Part shown: piece after piece, positions 45,490 to 56,431 of the stretch
How positions within the stretch are numbered: the stretch's first letter is position 1
Layout of the letters: each line of letters opens with the position of its first letter
Assembly: GCF_910594005.1 (NCBI RefSeq)
Contig: NW_025316716.1
Coordinates: 310,001-374,000, forward strand
Reading direction: 5' to 3'
Length of the DNA stretch: 64,000 nucleotides
Source: Cervus elaphus
Lineage: Eukaryota > Chordata > Mammalia > Artiodactyla > Cervidae
The notes under the pieces: generated by a model
Told to the model about the DNA's origin: nothing
The model's input: the letters and a program-made list of their open reading frames with translations, nothing else
The model's database searches: none
Program-made: the position numbers and the translations under genes

Positions 45490-47124
45490 TTAACAGGTGT
45501 GAAAAATGCGGGGAGCAAAAAAAAAAAAAACAAAGACCAGGAGCATGAAAAGGTGTGAAAAATGCGACGAGCATGAAAAGTGGTGAAAAATGTGAGGAGC
45601 CTGAAGAGTTGTGAAAAATGCGAGGAGCATGAAAAGGTGTGAAAAATGCGACGAGCATGAAAAGTTGTGAAAAATGCGAGGAGCAAAAAAAAAAAAAAAA
45701 AAAAGAAAGACCAGGAGCATGAAAAGGTGTGAAAAATGCGAGGAGCAAAAAAAAAAAAAAAAAGACCAGGAGTATGAAAATGTGTGAAAAATGCGAGGAG
45801 CAAAAAAAAAAAAAGAAAGACCAGGAGCATGAAAAGGTGTGAAAAATGCGAGGAGCAAAAAAAATAAAAAAAAGAAAGAAAGAAAGACCAGGAGCATGAA
45901 AAGGTGTGAAAAATGCGAGGAGCAAAAAAAAAAAAAAAAAAAAAAGAAAGACCAGGAGCATGAAAAGGTGTGAAAAATGCGAGGAGCAAAAAAAAAAAAA
46001 AAAAGACCAGGAGTATGAAAATGTGTGAAAAATGCGAGGAGCAAAAAAAAAAAAAAAAGAAAGAAAGAAAGCCAGGAGCATGAAAAGGGGTGAAAAATGC
46101 GAGGAGCATGAAAAGGTGTGAAAAATGCGAGGAAAAAAAAAAAAAAGACCAGGAACATGAAAAGGTGTGAAAAATGCGAGGAGCAAAAAAAAAAAAAAAA
46201 AAAGAAAGACCAGGAGCATGAAAAGGTGTGAAAAATGCGGGGAGCAAAAAAAAAAAAAAAAAGAAAGAAAGAAAGACCAGGAGCATGAAAAGGTGTGAAA
46301 AATGCGACGAGCATGAAAAGTGGTGAAAAATGTGAGGAGCATGAAGAGGTGTGAAAAATGCGAGGAGCATGAAAAGGTGTGAAAAATGCGACGAGCATGA
46401 AAAGTTGTGAAAAATGCGAGGAGCAAAAAAAAAAAAAAAAAAAGAAAGACCAGGAGCATGAAAAGGTGTGAAAAATGCGAGGAGAAAAAAAAAAAAAAAA
46501 AAGACCAGGAGCATGAAAAGGTGTGAAAAATGCGAGGAGCAAAAAAAAAAAAAAAACAAAGAAAGAAAGACCAGGAGCATGAAAAGGTGTGAAAAATGCG
46601 AGGAGCATGAAAAGGTGTGAAAAATTCGAGGAGCAAAAAAAAAAAAAAAAAAGACCAGGAGCATGAAAAGGTGTGAAAAATGCGAGGAGCAAAAAAAAAA
46701 AAAAAAGACCAGGAGCATGAAAAGGTGTGAAAAATGCGAGGAGCAAAAAAAAAAAAAAAAGAAAGAAAGAAAGCCAGGAGCATGAAAAGGTGTGAAAAAT
46801 GCGAGGAGCATGAAAAGGTGTGAAAAATGCGACGAGCATGAAAAGTTGTGAAAAATGCGAGGAGCAAAAAAAAAAAAAAAAAAAAGAAAGACCAGGAGCA
46901 TGAAAAGGTGTGAAAAATGCGAGGAGCAAAAAAAAAAAAAAAAAGACCAGGAGTATGAAAATGTGTGAAAAATGCGAGGAGCAAAAAAAAAAAAAAAAAG
47001 ACCAGGAGCATGAAAAGGTGTGAAAAATGCGAGGAAAAAAAAAAAAAAAAAAGACCAGGAGCATGAAAAGGTGTGAAAAATGCGAGGAGCAAAAAAAAAA
47101 AAAAAAAAAGAAAGACCAGGAGCA
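45490..47124 (+). repeat. M8-front/M6-back module (1,635 bp)
   Basis: It starts like M8: TTAACAGG, AAAAGTGGTG, GAGCCTGAAGAGTTG (45,600), then unmodified GCATGAAAAGG, GAGTATGAAAATG and a T-linker. From about 46,060 (GCCAGG linker) it follows the second half of M6: AACATG, GCGGGG, tetrad, GTTG, CAAAGAAAG, TTCGAGG and the GAGTATG end. AAAGGGGTG near 46,087 is private. It is followed by an M7 module, as M6 is. Confidence 0.8.
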
Positions 47125-48234
47125 TTAAAAGGTGTGAAAAATGCGGGGAGCAAAAAAAAAAAAAACAAAGACCAGGAGCATGAAAAGGTGTGAAAAATGC
47201 GACGAGCATGAAAAGTTGTGAAAAATGCGAGGAGCATGAAGAGGTGTGAAAAATGCGAGGAGCATGAAAAGGTGTGAAAAATGCGAGGAGCAAAAAAAAA
47301 AAAAAAAGACCAGGAACATGAAAAGGTGTGAAAAATGCGAGGAGCAAAAAAAATAAAAAAAAGAAAGAAAGAAAGACCAGGAGCATGAAAAGGTGTGAAA
47401 AATGCGAGGAGCAAAAAAAAAAAGAAAGACCAGGAGCATGAAAAGGTGTGAAAAATGCGAGGAGCAAAAAAAAAAAAGAAAGACCAGGAGTATGAAAAGG
47501 TGTGAAAAATGCGAGGAGCAAAAAAAAAAAGAAAGACCAGGAGCATGAAAAGGTGTGAAAAATGCGAGGAGCAAAAAAAAAAAGAAAGACCAGGAGCATG
47601 AAAAGGTGTGAAAAATGCGAGGAGCAAAAAAAAAAAAGAAAGACCAGGAGTATGAAAAGGTGTGAAAAATGCGAGGAGCAAAAAAAAAAAAAAAAAGACC
47701 AGGAACATGAAAAGGTGTGAAAAATGCGAGGAGCAAAAAAAAAAAAAGAAAGACCAGGAGCATGAAAAGGTGTGAAAAATGCAAGGAGCATGAAAAGGTG
47801 TGAAAAATGCGAGGAGCAAAAAAAAAAAAAGAAAGACCAGGAGCATGAAAAGGTGTGAAAAATGCGATGAGCATGAAAAGTTGTGAAAAATGCGAGGAGC
47901 ATGAAAAGGTGTGAAAAATGCGAGGAGGATGAAAAGGTGTGAAAAATGCGAGGAGCAAAAAAAAAAAAAAAAGAAAGAAAGAAAGACCAGGAGCATGAAA
48001 AGGTGTGAAAAATGCGAGGAGCATGAAAAGGTGTGAAAAATGCGAGGAAAAAAAAAAAAAAAAAAAGACCAGGAGCATGAAAAGGTGTGAAAAATGCGAG
48101 GAGAAAAAAAAAAAAAAGACCAGGAGCATGAAAAGGTGTGAAAAATGCGAGGAAAAAAAAAAAAAAAAGACCAGGAACATGAAAAGGTGTGAAAAATGCG
48201 AGGAACAAAAAAAAAAAAAGAAAGACCAGGAGCA
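47125..48234 (+). repeat. M7 module, full copy (1,110 bp)
   Basis: It has a TTAAAAGG head, AAAAGTTGTG, a T-linker, the GAGCATG/GAGCATG/GAGTATG short-linker series twice (about 47,380-47,660), AACATG, TGCAAGG (47,779), GATGAGC, GAGGAGGATG, GAGGAAAA and GAGGAGAAA linkers and a GAGGAACAAAA end. Copies at 58149 and 62593 have the same order and nearly the same length. That at 58149 differs near its end by a TAG linker and GAAGAGATG. Confidence 0.85.
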
Positions 48235-49261
48235 TTAAAAGGTGTGAAAAATGCGGGGAGCAAAAAAAAAAAAAAACAAAGACCAGGAGCATGAAAAGGT
48301 GTGAAAAATGCGACGAGCATGAAAAGTGGTGAAAAATGTGAGGAGCCTGAAGAGTTGTGAAAAATGCGAGGAGCATGAAAAGGTGTGAAAAATGCGACGA
48401 GCATGAAAAGTTGTGAAAAATGCGAGGAGCAAAAAAAAAAAAAAAAAAAAGAAAGACCAGGAGCATGAAAAGGTGTGAAAAATGCGAGGAGCAAAAAAAA
48501 AAAAAAAAAGACCAGGAGTATGAAAATGTGTGAAAAATGCGAGGAGCAAAAAAAAAAAAAGAAAGACCAGGAGCATGAAAAGGTGTGAAAAATGCGAGGA
48601 GCAAAAAAAATAAAAAAAAGAAAGAAAGAAAGACCAGGAGCATGAAAAGGTGTGAAAAATGCGAGGAGCAAAAAAAAAAAAAAAAAAAAAAGAAAGACCA
48701 GGAGCATGAAAAGGTGTGAAAAATGCGAGGAGCAAAAAAAAAAAAAAAAAGACCAGGAGTATGAAAATGTGTGAAAAATGCGAGGAGCAAAAAAAAAAAA
48801 AAAAAGACCAGGAACATGAAAAGGTGTGAAAAATGCGAGGAGCAAAAAAAAAAAAAGAAAGACCAGGAGCATGAAAAGGTGTGAAAAATGCGACGCGCAT
48901 GAAAAGTTGTGAAAAATGCGAGGAGCATGAAGAGATGTGAAAAATGCGAGGAGCATGAAAAGGTGTGAAAAATTCGAGGAGCAAAAAAAAAAAAAAAGAC
49001 CAGGAGCATGAAAATGTGTGAAAAATGCGAGGAGCAAAAAAAAAAAAAAAAAAAAGACCAGGAGCATAAAATGTGTGAAAAATGCGAGGAGCAAAAAAAA
49101 AAAAAAAAGAAAGAAAGAAAGCCAGGAGCATGAAAAGGTGTGAAAAATGCGAGGAGCATGAAAAGGTGTGAAAAATGCGAGGAAAAAAAAAAAAAGACCA
49201 GGAGTATGAAAATGTGTTAAAAATGCGAGGAGCAAAAAAAAAAAAAGGAAGACCAGGAGCA
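48235..49261 (+). repeat. M8-type module with left-B-like end (1,027 bp)
   Basis: It starts with an unusual pairing: a TTAAAAGG head before the GAGCCTGAAGAGTTG monomer (48,346), which elsewhere follows TTAACAGG. It then has GAGTATG units and a T-linker, AACATG, GCGACGCGC (about 48,893), GAAGAGATG, TTCGAGG and CATAAAATG (49,062), as in B modules. GTGTTAAAAATG at about 49,217 adds a stray TTAA that is not a head. Confidence 0.8.
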
Positions 49262-50241
49262 TTAACAGGTGTGAAAAATGCGGGGAGCAAAAAAAAAAAA
49301 AACAAAGACCAGGAGCATGAAAAGGTGTGAAAAATGCGACGAACATGAAAAGTGGTGAAAAATGTGAGGAGCATGAAGAGGTGTGAAAAATGCGAGGAGC
49401 ATGAAAAGGTGTGAAAAATGCGACGAGCATGAAAAGTTGTGAAAAATGCGAGGAGCAAAAAAAAAAAAAAAAAAAAAAGAAAGACCAGGAGCATGAAAAG
49501 GTGTGAAAAATGCGAGGAGCAAAAAAAAAAAAAAAAAAAAAAAAAGACCAGGAGCATGAAAAGGTGTGAAAAATGCGAGGAGCAAAAAAAAAAAAAAAAG
49601 AAAGAAAGAAAGACCAGGAGCATGAAAAGGTGTGAAAAATGCGAGGAGCAAAAAAAAAAAAAAAAAAAAGAAAGACCAGGAGCATGAAAAGGTGTGAAAA
49701 ATGCGAGGAGCAAAAAAAATAAAAAAAAGAAAGAAAGAAAGACCAGGAGCATGAAAAGGTGTGAAAAATGTGAGGAGCAAAAAAAAAAAAAGAAAGACCA
49801 GGAGCATGAAAAGGTGTGAAAAATGCGACGAGCATGAAAAGTGGTGAAAAATGTGAGGAGCATGAAGAGGTGTGAAAAAAGCGAGGAGCATGAAAAGGTG
49901 TGAAAAATGCAACGAGCATGAAAAGTGGTGAAAAATGTGAGGAGCATGAAGAGGTGTGAAAAATGCGAGGAGCAAGAAAAGGTGTGAAAAATGCGACGAG
50001 CATGAAAAGTTGTGAAAAATGCGAGGAGCAAAAAAAAAAAAAAAAAAAAAGAAAGACCAGGAGCATGAAAAGGTGTGAAAAATGCGAGGAGCAAAAAAAA
50101 TAGAAAAAAGAAAGAAAGAAAGACCAGGAGCATGAAAAGGTGTGAAAAATGCGAGGAGCAAAAAAAAAAAAGAAAGACCAGGAGCATGAAAAGGTGTGAA
50201 AAATGCGAGGAGCAAAAAAAAAAAAAGAAAGACCAGGAGCA
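49262..50241 (+). repeat. M1 module with an extra A25 linker unit (980 bp)
   Basis: It is like M1 at 37361, 40137 and 53683 (916-917 bp), including AAAGCGAGG, TGCAACGAGC, GAGCAAGAAAAGG (about 49,973) and a TAG linker (50,101). One additional unit carries an A-run of 25 (49,521-49,545) and accounts for the 63-bp excess. This run ties with those at 23,134-23,158 and 38,085-38,109 as the longest I counted. Confidence 0.83.
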
Positions 50242-51650
50242 TTAACAGGTGTGAAAAATGCGGGGAGCAAAAAAAAAAAAAACAAAGACCAGGAGCATGA
50301 AAAGGTGTGAAAAATGCGACGAGCATGAAAAGTGGTGAAAAATGTGAGGAGCATGAAGAGGTGTGAAAAATGCGAGGAGCATGAAAAGGTGTGAAAAATG
50401 CGACGAGCATGAAAAGTTGTGAAAAATGCGAGGAGCAAAAAAAAAAAAAAAAAAAAGAAAGACCAGGAGCATGAAAAGGTGTGAAAAATGCGAGGAGCAA
50501 AAAAAAAAAAAAAAAGAAAGAAAGAAAGACCAGGAGCATGAAAAGGTGTGAAAAATGCGACGAGCATGAAAAGTGGTGAAAAATGTGAGGAGCATGAAGA
50601 GGTGTGAAAAATGCGAGGAGCATGAAAAGGTGTGAAAAATGCGACGAGCATGAAAAGTTGTGAAAAATGCGAGGAGCAAAAAAAAAAAAAAAAAAAAAGA
50701 AAGACCAGGAGCATGAAAAGGTGTGAAAAATGCGAGGAGAAAAAAAAAAAAAAAAGACCAGGAGCATGAAAAGGTGTGAAAAATGCGAGGAGCATGAAAA
50801 GGTGTGAAAAATTCGAGGAGCAAAAAAAAAAAAAAAAAAGACCAGGAGCATGAAAAGGTGTGAAAAATGCGAGGAGCAAAAAAAAAAAAAAAAGAAAGAA
50901 AGAAAGCCAGGAGCATGAAAAGGTGTGAAAAATGCGAGGAGCATGAAAAGGTGTGAAAAATGCGAGGAAAAAAAAAAAAAAGACCAGGAACATGAAAAGG
51001 TGTGAAAAATGCGAGGAGCAAAAAAAAAAAAAAAAAAAAGAAAGACCAGGGGCATGAAAAGGTGTGAAAAATGCGGGGAGCAAAAAAAAAAAAGAAAGAA
51101 AGAAAGACCAGGAGCATGAAAAGGTGTGAAAAATGCGACGAGCATGAAAAGTGGTGAAAAATGTGAGGAGCATGAAGAGGTGTGAAAAATGCGAGGAGCA
51201 TGAAAAGGTGTGAAAAATGCGACGAGCATGAAAAGTTGTGAAAAATGCGAGGAGCAAAAAAAAAAAAAAAAAAAGAAAGACCAGGAGCATGAAAAGGTGT
51301 GAAAAATGCGAGGAGAAAAAAAAAAAAAAAGACCAGGAGCATGAAAAGGTGTGAAAAATGCGAGGAGCAAAAAAAAAAAAAAAACAAAGAAAGAAAGACC
51401 AGGAGCATGAAAAGGTGTGAAAAATGCGAGGAGCATGAAAAGGTGTGAAAAATTCGAGGAGCAAAAAAAAAAAAAAAAAAAGACCAGGAGCATGAAAAGG
51501 TGTGAAAAATGCGAGGAGAAAAAAAAAAAAAAGACCAGGAGCATGAAAAGGTGTGAAAAATGCGAGGAAAAAAAAAAAAAAAAAGACCAGGAACATGAAA
51601 AAGTGTGAAAAATGCGAGGAGCAAAAAAAAAAAAAGAAAGACCAGGAGCA
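50242..51650 (+). repeat. M2 module (1,409 bp)
   Basis: It has two tetrads, GAGGAGAAA, TTCGAGG, GCCAGG, AACATG, GCGGGG, a third tetrad, CAAAGAAAG, TTCGAGG, GAGGAGAAA and GAGGAAAA units. It matches 54600-56012 (1,413 bp). Private changes are GGGGCATG near 51,050 and a shortened linker near 51,082. Confidence 0.82.
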
Positions 51651-52395
51651 TTAACAGGTGTGAAAAATGCGGGGAGCAAAAAAAAAAAAAAACAAAGACC
51701 AGGAGCATGAAAAGGTGTGAAAAATGCGACGAGCATGAAAAGGTGTGAAAAATGCGAGGAGCATGAAGAGGTGTGAAAAATGCGAGGAGCATGAAAAGGT
51801 GTGAAAAATGCGACGAGCATGAAAAGTTGTGAAAAATGCGAGGAGCAAAAAAAAAAAAAAAAAAAAAGAAAAACCAGGAGCAGGAAAAGGAGTGAAAAAT
51901 GCGAGGAGCAAAAAAAATAGAAAAAAGAAAGAAAGAAAGACCAGGAGCATGAAAAGGTGTGAAAAATGCGAGGAGCAAAAAAAAAAAAAAAAAAAGAAAG
52001 ACCAGGAGCATGAAAAGGTGTGAAAAATGCGAGGAGCAAAAAAAAAAAAAGAAAGACCAGGAGCATTAACAGGTGTGAAAAATGCGGGGAGCAAAAAAAA
52101 AAAAAACAAAGACCAGGAGCATGAAAAGGTGTGAAAAATGCGACGAGCATGAAAAGTGGTGAAAAATGTGAGGAGCATGAAGAGGTGTGAAAAATGCGAG
52201 GAGCATGAAAAGGTGTGAAAAATGCGAGGAGCATGAAAAGTGGTGAAAAATGTGAGGAGCATGAAGAGGTGTGAAAAATGCGAGGAGCATGAAAAGGTGT
52301 GAAAAATGCGAGAAAAAAAAAAAAAAAAAGACCAGGAACATGAAAAGGTGTGAAAAATGCGAGGAACAAAAAAAAAAAAAGAAAGACCAGGAGCA
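51651..52395 (+). repeat. Two mini-modules (415 and 330 bp)
   Basis: 51651-52065 (M3) has a head, five direct cores, a GTTG core, a TAG linker (51,918) and two short units. It recurs at 56013 (419 bp) and 60464 (414 bp). It carries several purine-directed changes (AAAACCAGG, GCAGG, GGAGTG near 51,875-51,893). 52066-52395 is a unique 330-bp form: head, GTGG, GAAGAGG, consensus, GTGG, GAAGAGG, consensus, then GCGAGAAAAA and AACATG. Confidence 0.8.
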
Positions 52396-53682
52396 TTAAC
52401 AGGTGTGAAAAATGCGGGGAGCAAAAAAAAAAAAAACAAAGACCAGGAGCATGAAAAGGTGTGAAAAATGCGACGAGCATGAAAAGTGGTGAAAAATGTG
52501 AGGAGCCTGAAGAGTTGTGAAAAATGCGAGGAGCATGGAAAGGTGTGAAAAATGCGACGAGCATGAAAAGTTGTGAAAAATGCGAGGAGCAAAAAAAAAA
52601 AAAAAAAAAAGAAAGACCAGGAGCATGAAAAGGTGTGAAAAATGCGAGGAGCAAAAAAAAAAAAAAAAAGACCAGGAGTATGAAAATGTGTGAAAAATGC
52701 GAGGAGCAAAAAAAAAAAAAAAAAGACCAGGAGTATGAAAATGTGTGAAAAATGCGAGGAGCAAAAAAAAAAAAAGAAAGACCAGGAGCATGAAAAGGTG
52801 TGAAAAATGCGAGGAGCATGAAAAGGTGTGAAAAATGCGAGGAAAAAAAAAAAAAAAAAAAGACCAGGAACATGAAAAGGTGTGAAAAATGCGAGGAGAA
52901 AAAAAAAAAAAAGACCAGGAGCATGAAAAGGTGTGAAAAATGCGAGAAAAAAAAAAAAAAAAAAAGACCAGGAGCATGAAAAGGTGTGAAAAATGCGAGG
53001 AGCAAAAAAAAAAAAAAAAAGACCAGGAGCATGAAAATGTGTGAAAAATGCGAGGAGCAAAAAAAAAAAAAAAAAAGACCAGGAGTATGAAAATGTGTGA
53101 AAAATGCGAGGAGCAAAAAAAAAAAAAGAAAGACCAGGAGCATGAAAAGGTGTGAAAAATGCGAGGAGCAAAAAAAATAAAAAAAAGAAAGAAAGAAAGA
53201 CCAGGAGCATGAAAAGGTGTGAAAAATGCGAGGAGCAAAAAAAAAAAAAAAAAAAAAGAAAGACCAGGAGCATGAAAAGGTGTGAAAAATGCGAGGAGCA
53301 AAAAAAAAAAAAAAAAGACCAGGAGTATGAAAATGTGTGAAAAATGCGAGGAGCAAAAAAAAAAAAAAAAAAGACCAGGAGCATGAAAAGGTGTGAAAAA
53401 TGCGACGAGCATGAAAAGTTGTGAAAAATGCGAGGAGCATGAAGAGATGTGAAAAATGCGAGGAGCATGAAAAGGTGTGAAAAATTCGAGGAGCAAAAAA
53501 AAAAAAAAAGACCAGGAGCATGAAAATGTGTGAAAAATGCGAGGAGCAAAAAAAAAAAAAAAAAAAAGACCAGGAGCATAAAATGTGTGAAAAATGCGAG
53601 GAGCAAAAAAAAAAAAGACCAGGAGTATGAAAATGTGTGAAAAATGCGAGGAGCAAAAAAAAGAAAAGGAAGACCAGGAGCA
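52396..53682 (+). repeat. M5-type module (1,287 bp)
   Basis: It has GAGCCTGAAGAGTTG (52,506), GCATGGAAAGG, GAGTATGAAAATG pairs and GCGAGAAAAA, as at 34636 and 35900. It then has a T-linker near 53,178, further GAGTATG units and a GAAGAGATG/TTCGAGG/CATAAAATG end. CATAAAATG near 53,580 is the last copy of that one-base-deleted monomer. It leads through an interrupted A-run and GGAAGACC into the next M1 module. Confidence 0.8.
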
Positions 53683-56431
53683 TTAACAGGTGTGAAAAAT
53701 GCGGGGAGCAAAAAAAAAAAAAACAAAGACCAGGAGCATGAAAAGGTGTGAAAAATGCGACGAACATGAAAAGTGGTGAAAAATGTGAGGAGCATGAAGA
53801 GGTGTGAAAAATGCGAGGAGCATGAAAAGGTGTGAAAAATGCGACGAGCATGAAAAGTTGTGAAAAATGCGAGTAGCAAAAAAAAAAAAAAAAAAAAGAA
53901 AGACCAGGAGCATGAAAAGGTGTGAAAAATGCGAGGAGCAAAAAAAAAAAAAAAAAGAAAGAAAGAAAGACCAGGAGCATGAAAAGGTGTGAAAAATGCG
54001 AGGAGCAAAAAAAAAAAAAAAAAAAAGAAAGACCAGGAGCATGAAAAGGTGTGAAAAATGCGAGGAGCAAAAAAAATAAAAAAAAGAAAGAAAGAAAGAC
54101 CAGGAGCATGAAAAGGTGTGAAAAATGTGAGGAGCAAAAAAAAAAAAAGAAAGACCAGGAGCATGAAAAGGTGTGAAAAATGCGACGAGCATGAAAAGTG
54201 GTGAAAAATGTGAGGAGCATGAAGAGGTGTGAAAAAAGCGAGGAGCATGAAAAGGTGTGAAAAATGCAACGAGCATGAAAAGTGGTGAAAAATGTGAGGA
54301 GCATGAAGAGGTGTGAAAAATGCGAGGAGCAAGAAAAGGTGTGAAAAATGCGACGAGCATGAAAAGTTGTGAAAAATGCGAGGAGCAAAAAAAAAAAAAA
54401 AAAAAAAAGAAAGACCAGGAGCATGAAAAGGTGTGAAAAATGCGAGGAGCAAAAAAAATAGAAAAAAGAAAGAAAGAAAGACCAGGAGCATGAAAAGGTG
54501 TGAAAAATGCGAGGAGCAAAAAAAAAAAAGAAAGACCAGGAGCATGAAAAGGTGTGAAAAATGCGAGGAGCAAAAAAAAAAAAAGAAAGACCAGGAGCAT
54601 TAACAGGTGTGAAAAATGCGGGGAGCAAAAAAAAAAAAACAAAGACCAGGAGCATGAAAAGGTGTGAAAAATGCGACGAGCATGAAAAGTGGTGAAAAAT
54701 GTGAGGAGCATGAAGAGGTGTGAAAAATGCGAGGAGCATGGAAAGGTGTGAAAAATGCGACGAGCATGAAAAGTTGTGAAAAATGCGAGGAGCAAAAAAA
54801 AAAAAAAAAAAAAGAAAGACCAGGAGCATGAAAAGGTGTGAAAAATGCGAGGAGCAAAAAAAAAAAAAAAAAGAAAGAAAGAAAGACCAGGAGCATGAAA
54901 AGGTGTGAAAAATGCGACGAGCATGAAAAGTGGTGAAAAATGTGAGGAGCATGAAGAGGTGTGAAAAATGCGAGGAGCATGAAAAGGTGTGAAAAATGCG
55001 ACGAGCATGAAAAGTTGTGAAAAATGCGAGGAGCAAAAAAAAAAAAAAAAAAAAGAAAGACCAGGAGCATGAAAAGGTGTGAAAAATGCGAGGAGAAAAA
55101 AAAAAAAAAAAGACCAGGAGCATGAAAAGGTGTGAAAAATGCGAGGAGCATGAAAAGGTGTGAAAAATTCGAGGAGCAAAAAAAAAAAAAAAAAAGACCA
55201 GGAGCATGAAAAGGTGTGAAAAATGCGAGGAGCAAAAAAAAAAAAAAAAGAAAGAAAGAAAGCCAGGAGCATGAAAAGGTGTGAAAAATGCGAGGAGCAT
55301 GAAAAGGTGTGAAAAATGCGAGGAAAAAAAAAAAAAAAGACCAGGAACATGAAAAGGGGTGAAAAATGCGAGGAGCAAAAAAAAAAAAAAAAAAAGAAAG
55401 ACCAGGAGCATGAAAAGGTGTGAAAAATGCGGGGAGCAAAAAAAAAAAAAAGAAAGAAAGAAAGACCAGGAGCATGAAAAGGTGTGAAAAATGCGACGAG
55501 CATGAAAAGTGGTGAAAAATGTGAGGAGCATGAAGAGGTGTGAAAAATGCGAGGAGCATGAAAAGGTGTGAAAAATGCGACGAGCATGAAAAGTTGTGAA
55601 AAATGCGAGGAGCAAAAAAAAAAAAAAAAAAAAGAAAGACCAGGAGCATGAAAAGGTGTGAAAAATGCGAGGAGAAAAAAAAAAAAAAAAGACCAGGAGC
55701 ATGAAAAGGTGTGAAAAATGCGAGGAGCAAAAAAAAAAAAAAAACAAAGAAAGAAAGACCAGGAGCATGAAAAGGTGTGAAAAATGCGAGGAGCATGAAA
55801 AGGTGTGAAAAATTCGAGGAGCAAAAAAAAAAAAAAAAAAGACCAGGAGCATGAAAAGGTGTGAAAAATGCGAGGAGAAAAAAAAAAAAAAGACCAGGAG
55901 CATGAAAAGGTGTGAAAAATGCGAGGAAAAAAAAAAAAAAAAAAAGACCAGGAACATGAAAAGGTGTGAAAAATGCGAGGAGCAAAAAAAAAAAAAAGAA
56001 AGACCAGGAGCATTAACAGGTGTGAAAAATGCGGGGAGCAAAAAAAAAAAAAAAAAAGACCAGGAGCATGAAAAGGAGTGAAAAATGCGACGAGCATGAA
56101 AAGTTGTGAAAAATGTGAGGAGCATGAAGAGGTGTGAAAAATGCGAGGAGCATGAAAAGGTGTGAAAAATGCGACGAGCATGAAAAGTTGTGAAAAATGC
56201 GAGGAGCAAAAAAAAAAAAAAAAAAAAGAAAGACCAGGAGCATGAAAAGGTGTGAAAAATGCGAGGAGCAAAAAAAATAGAAAAAAGAAAGAAAGAAAGA
56301 CCAGGAGCATGAAAAGGTGTGAAAAATGCGAGGAGCAAAAAAAATAAAAAAAAGAAAGAAAGAAAGACCAGGAGCATGAAAAGGTGTGAAAAATGCGAGG
56401 AGCAAAAAAAAAAAAAGAAAGACCAGGAGCA
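53683..56431 (+). repeat. Second M1-M2-M3 series (917 + 1,413 + 419 bp)
   Basis: This repeats 49262-52065 at offsets of 4,421, 4,358 and 4,362 bp; the first differs because 49262 carries the extra A25 unit. M1 has GAGTAGC (53,876) and GAGCAAGAAAAGG (about 54,328). M2 has GCATGGAAAGG near 54,736 and AAGGGGTG near 55,356. M3 has GGAGTG near 56,074, a TAG linker (56,278) and then a T-linker, where the M3 copy at 51651 has a plain linker. Confidence 0.83.
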
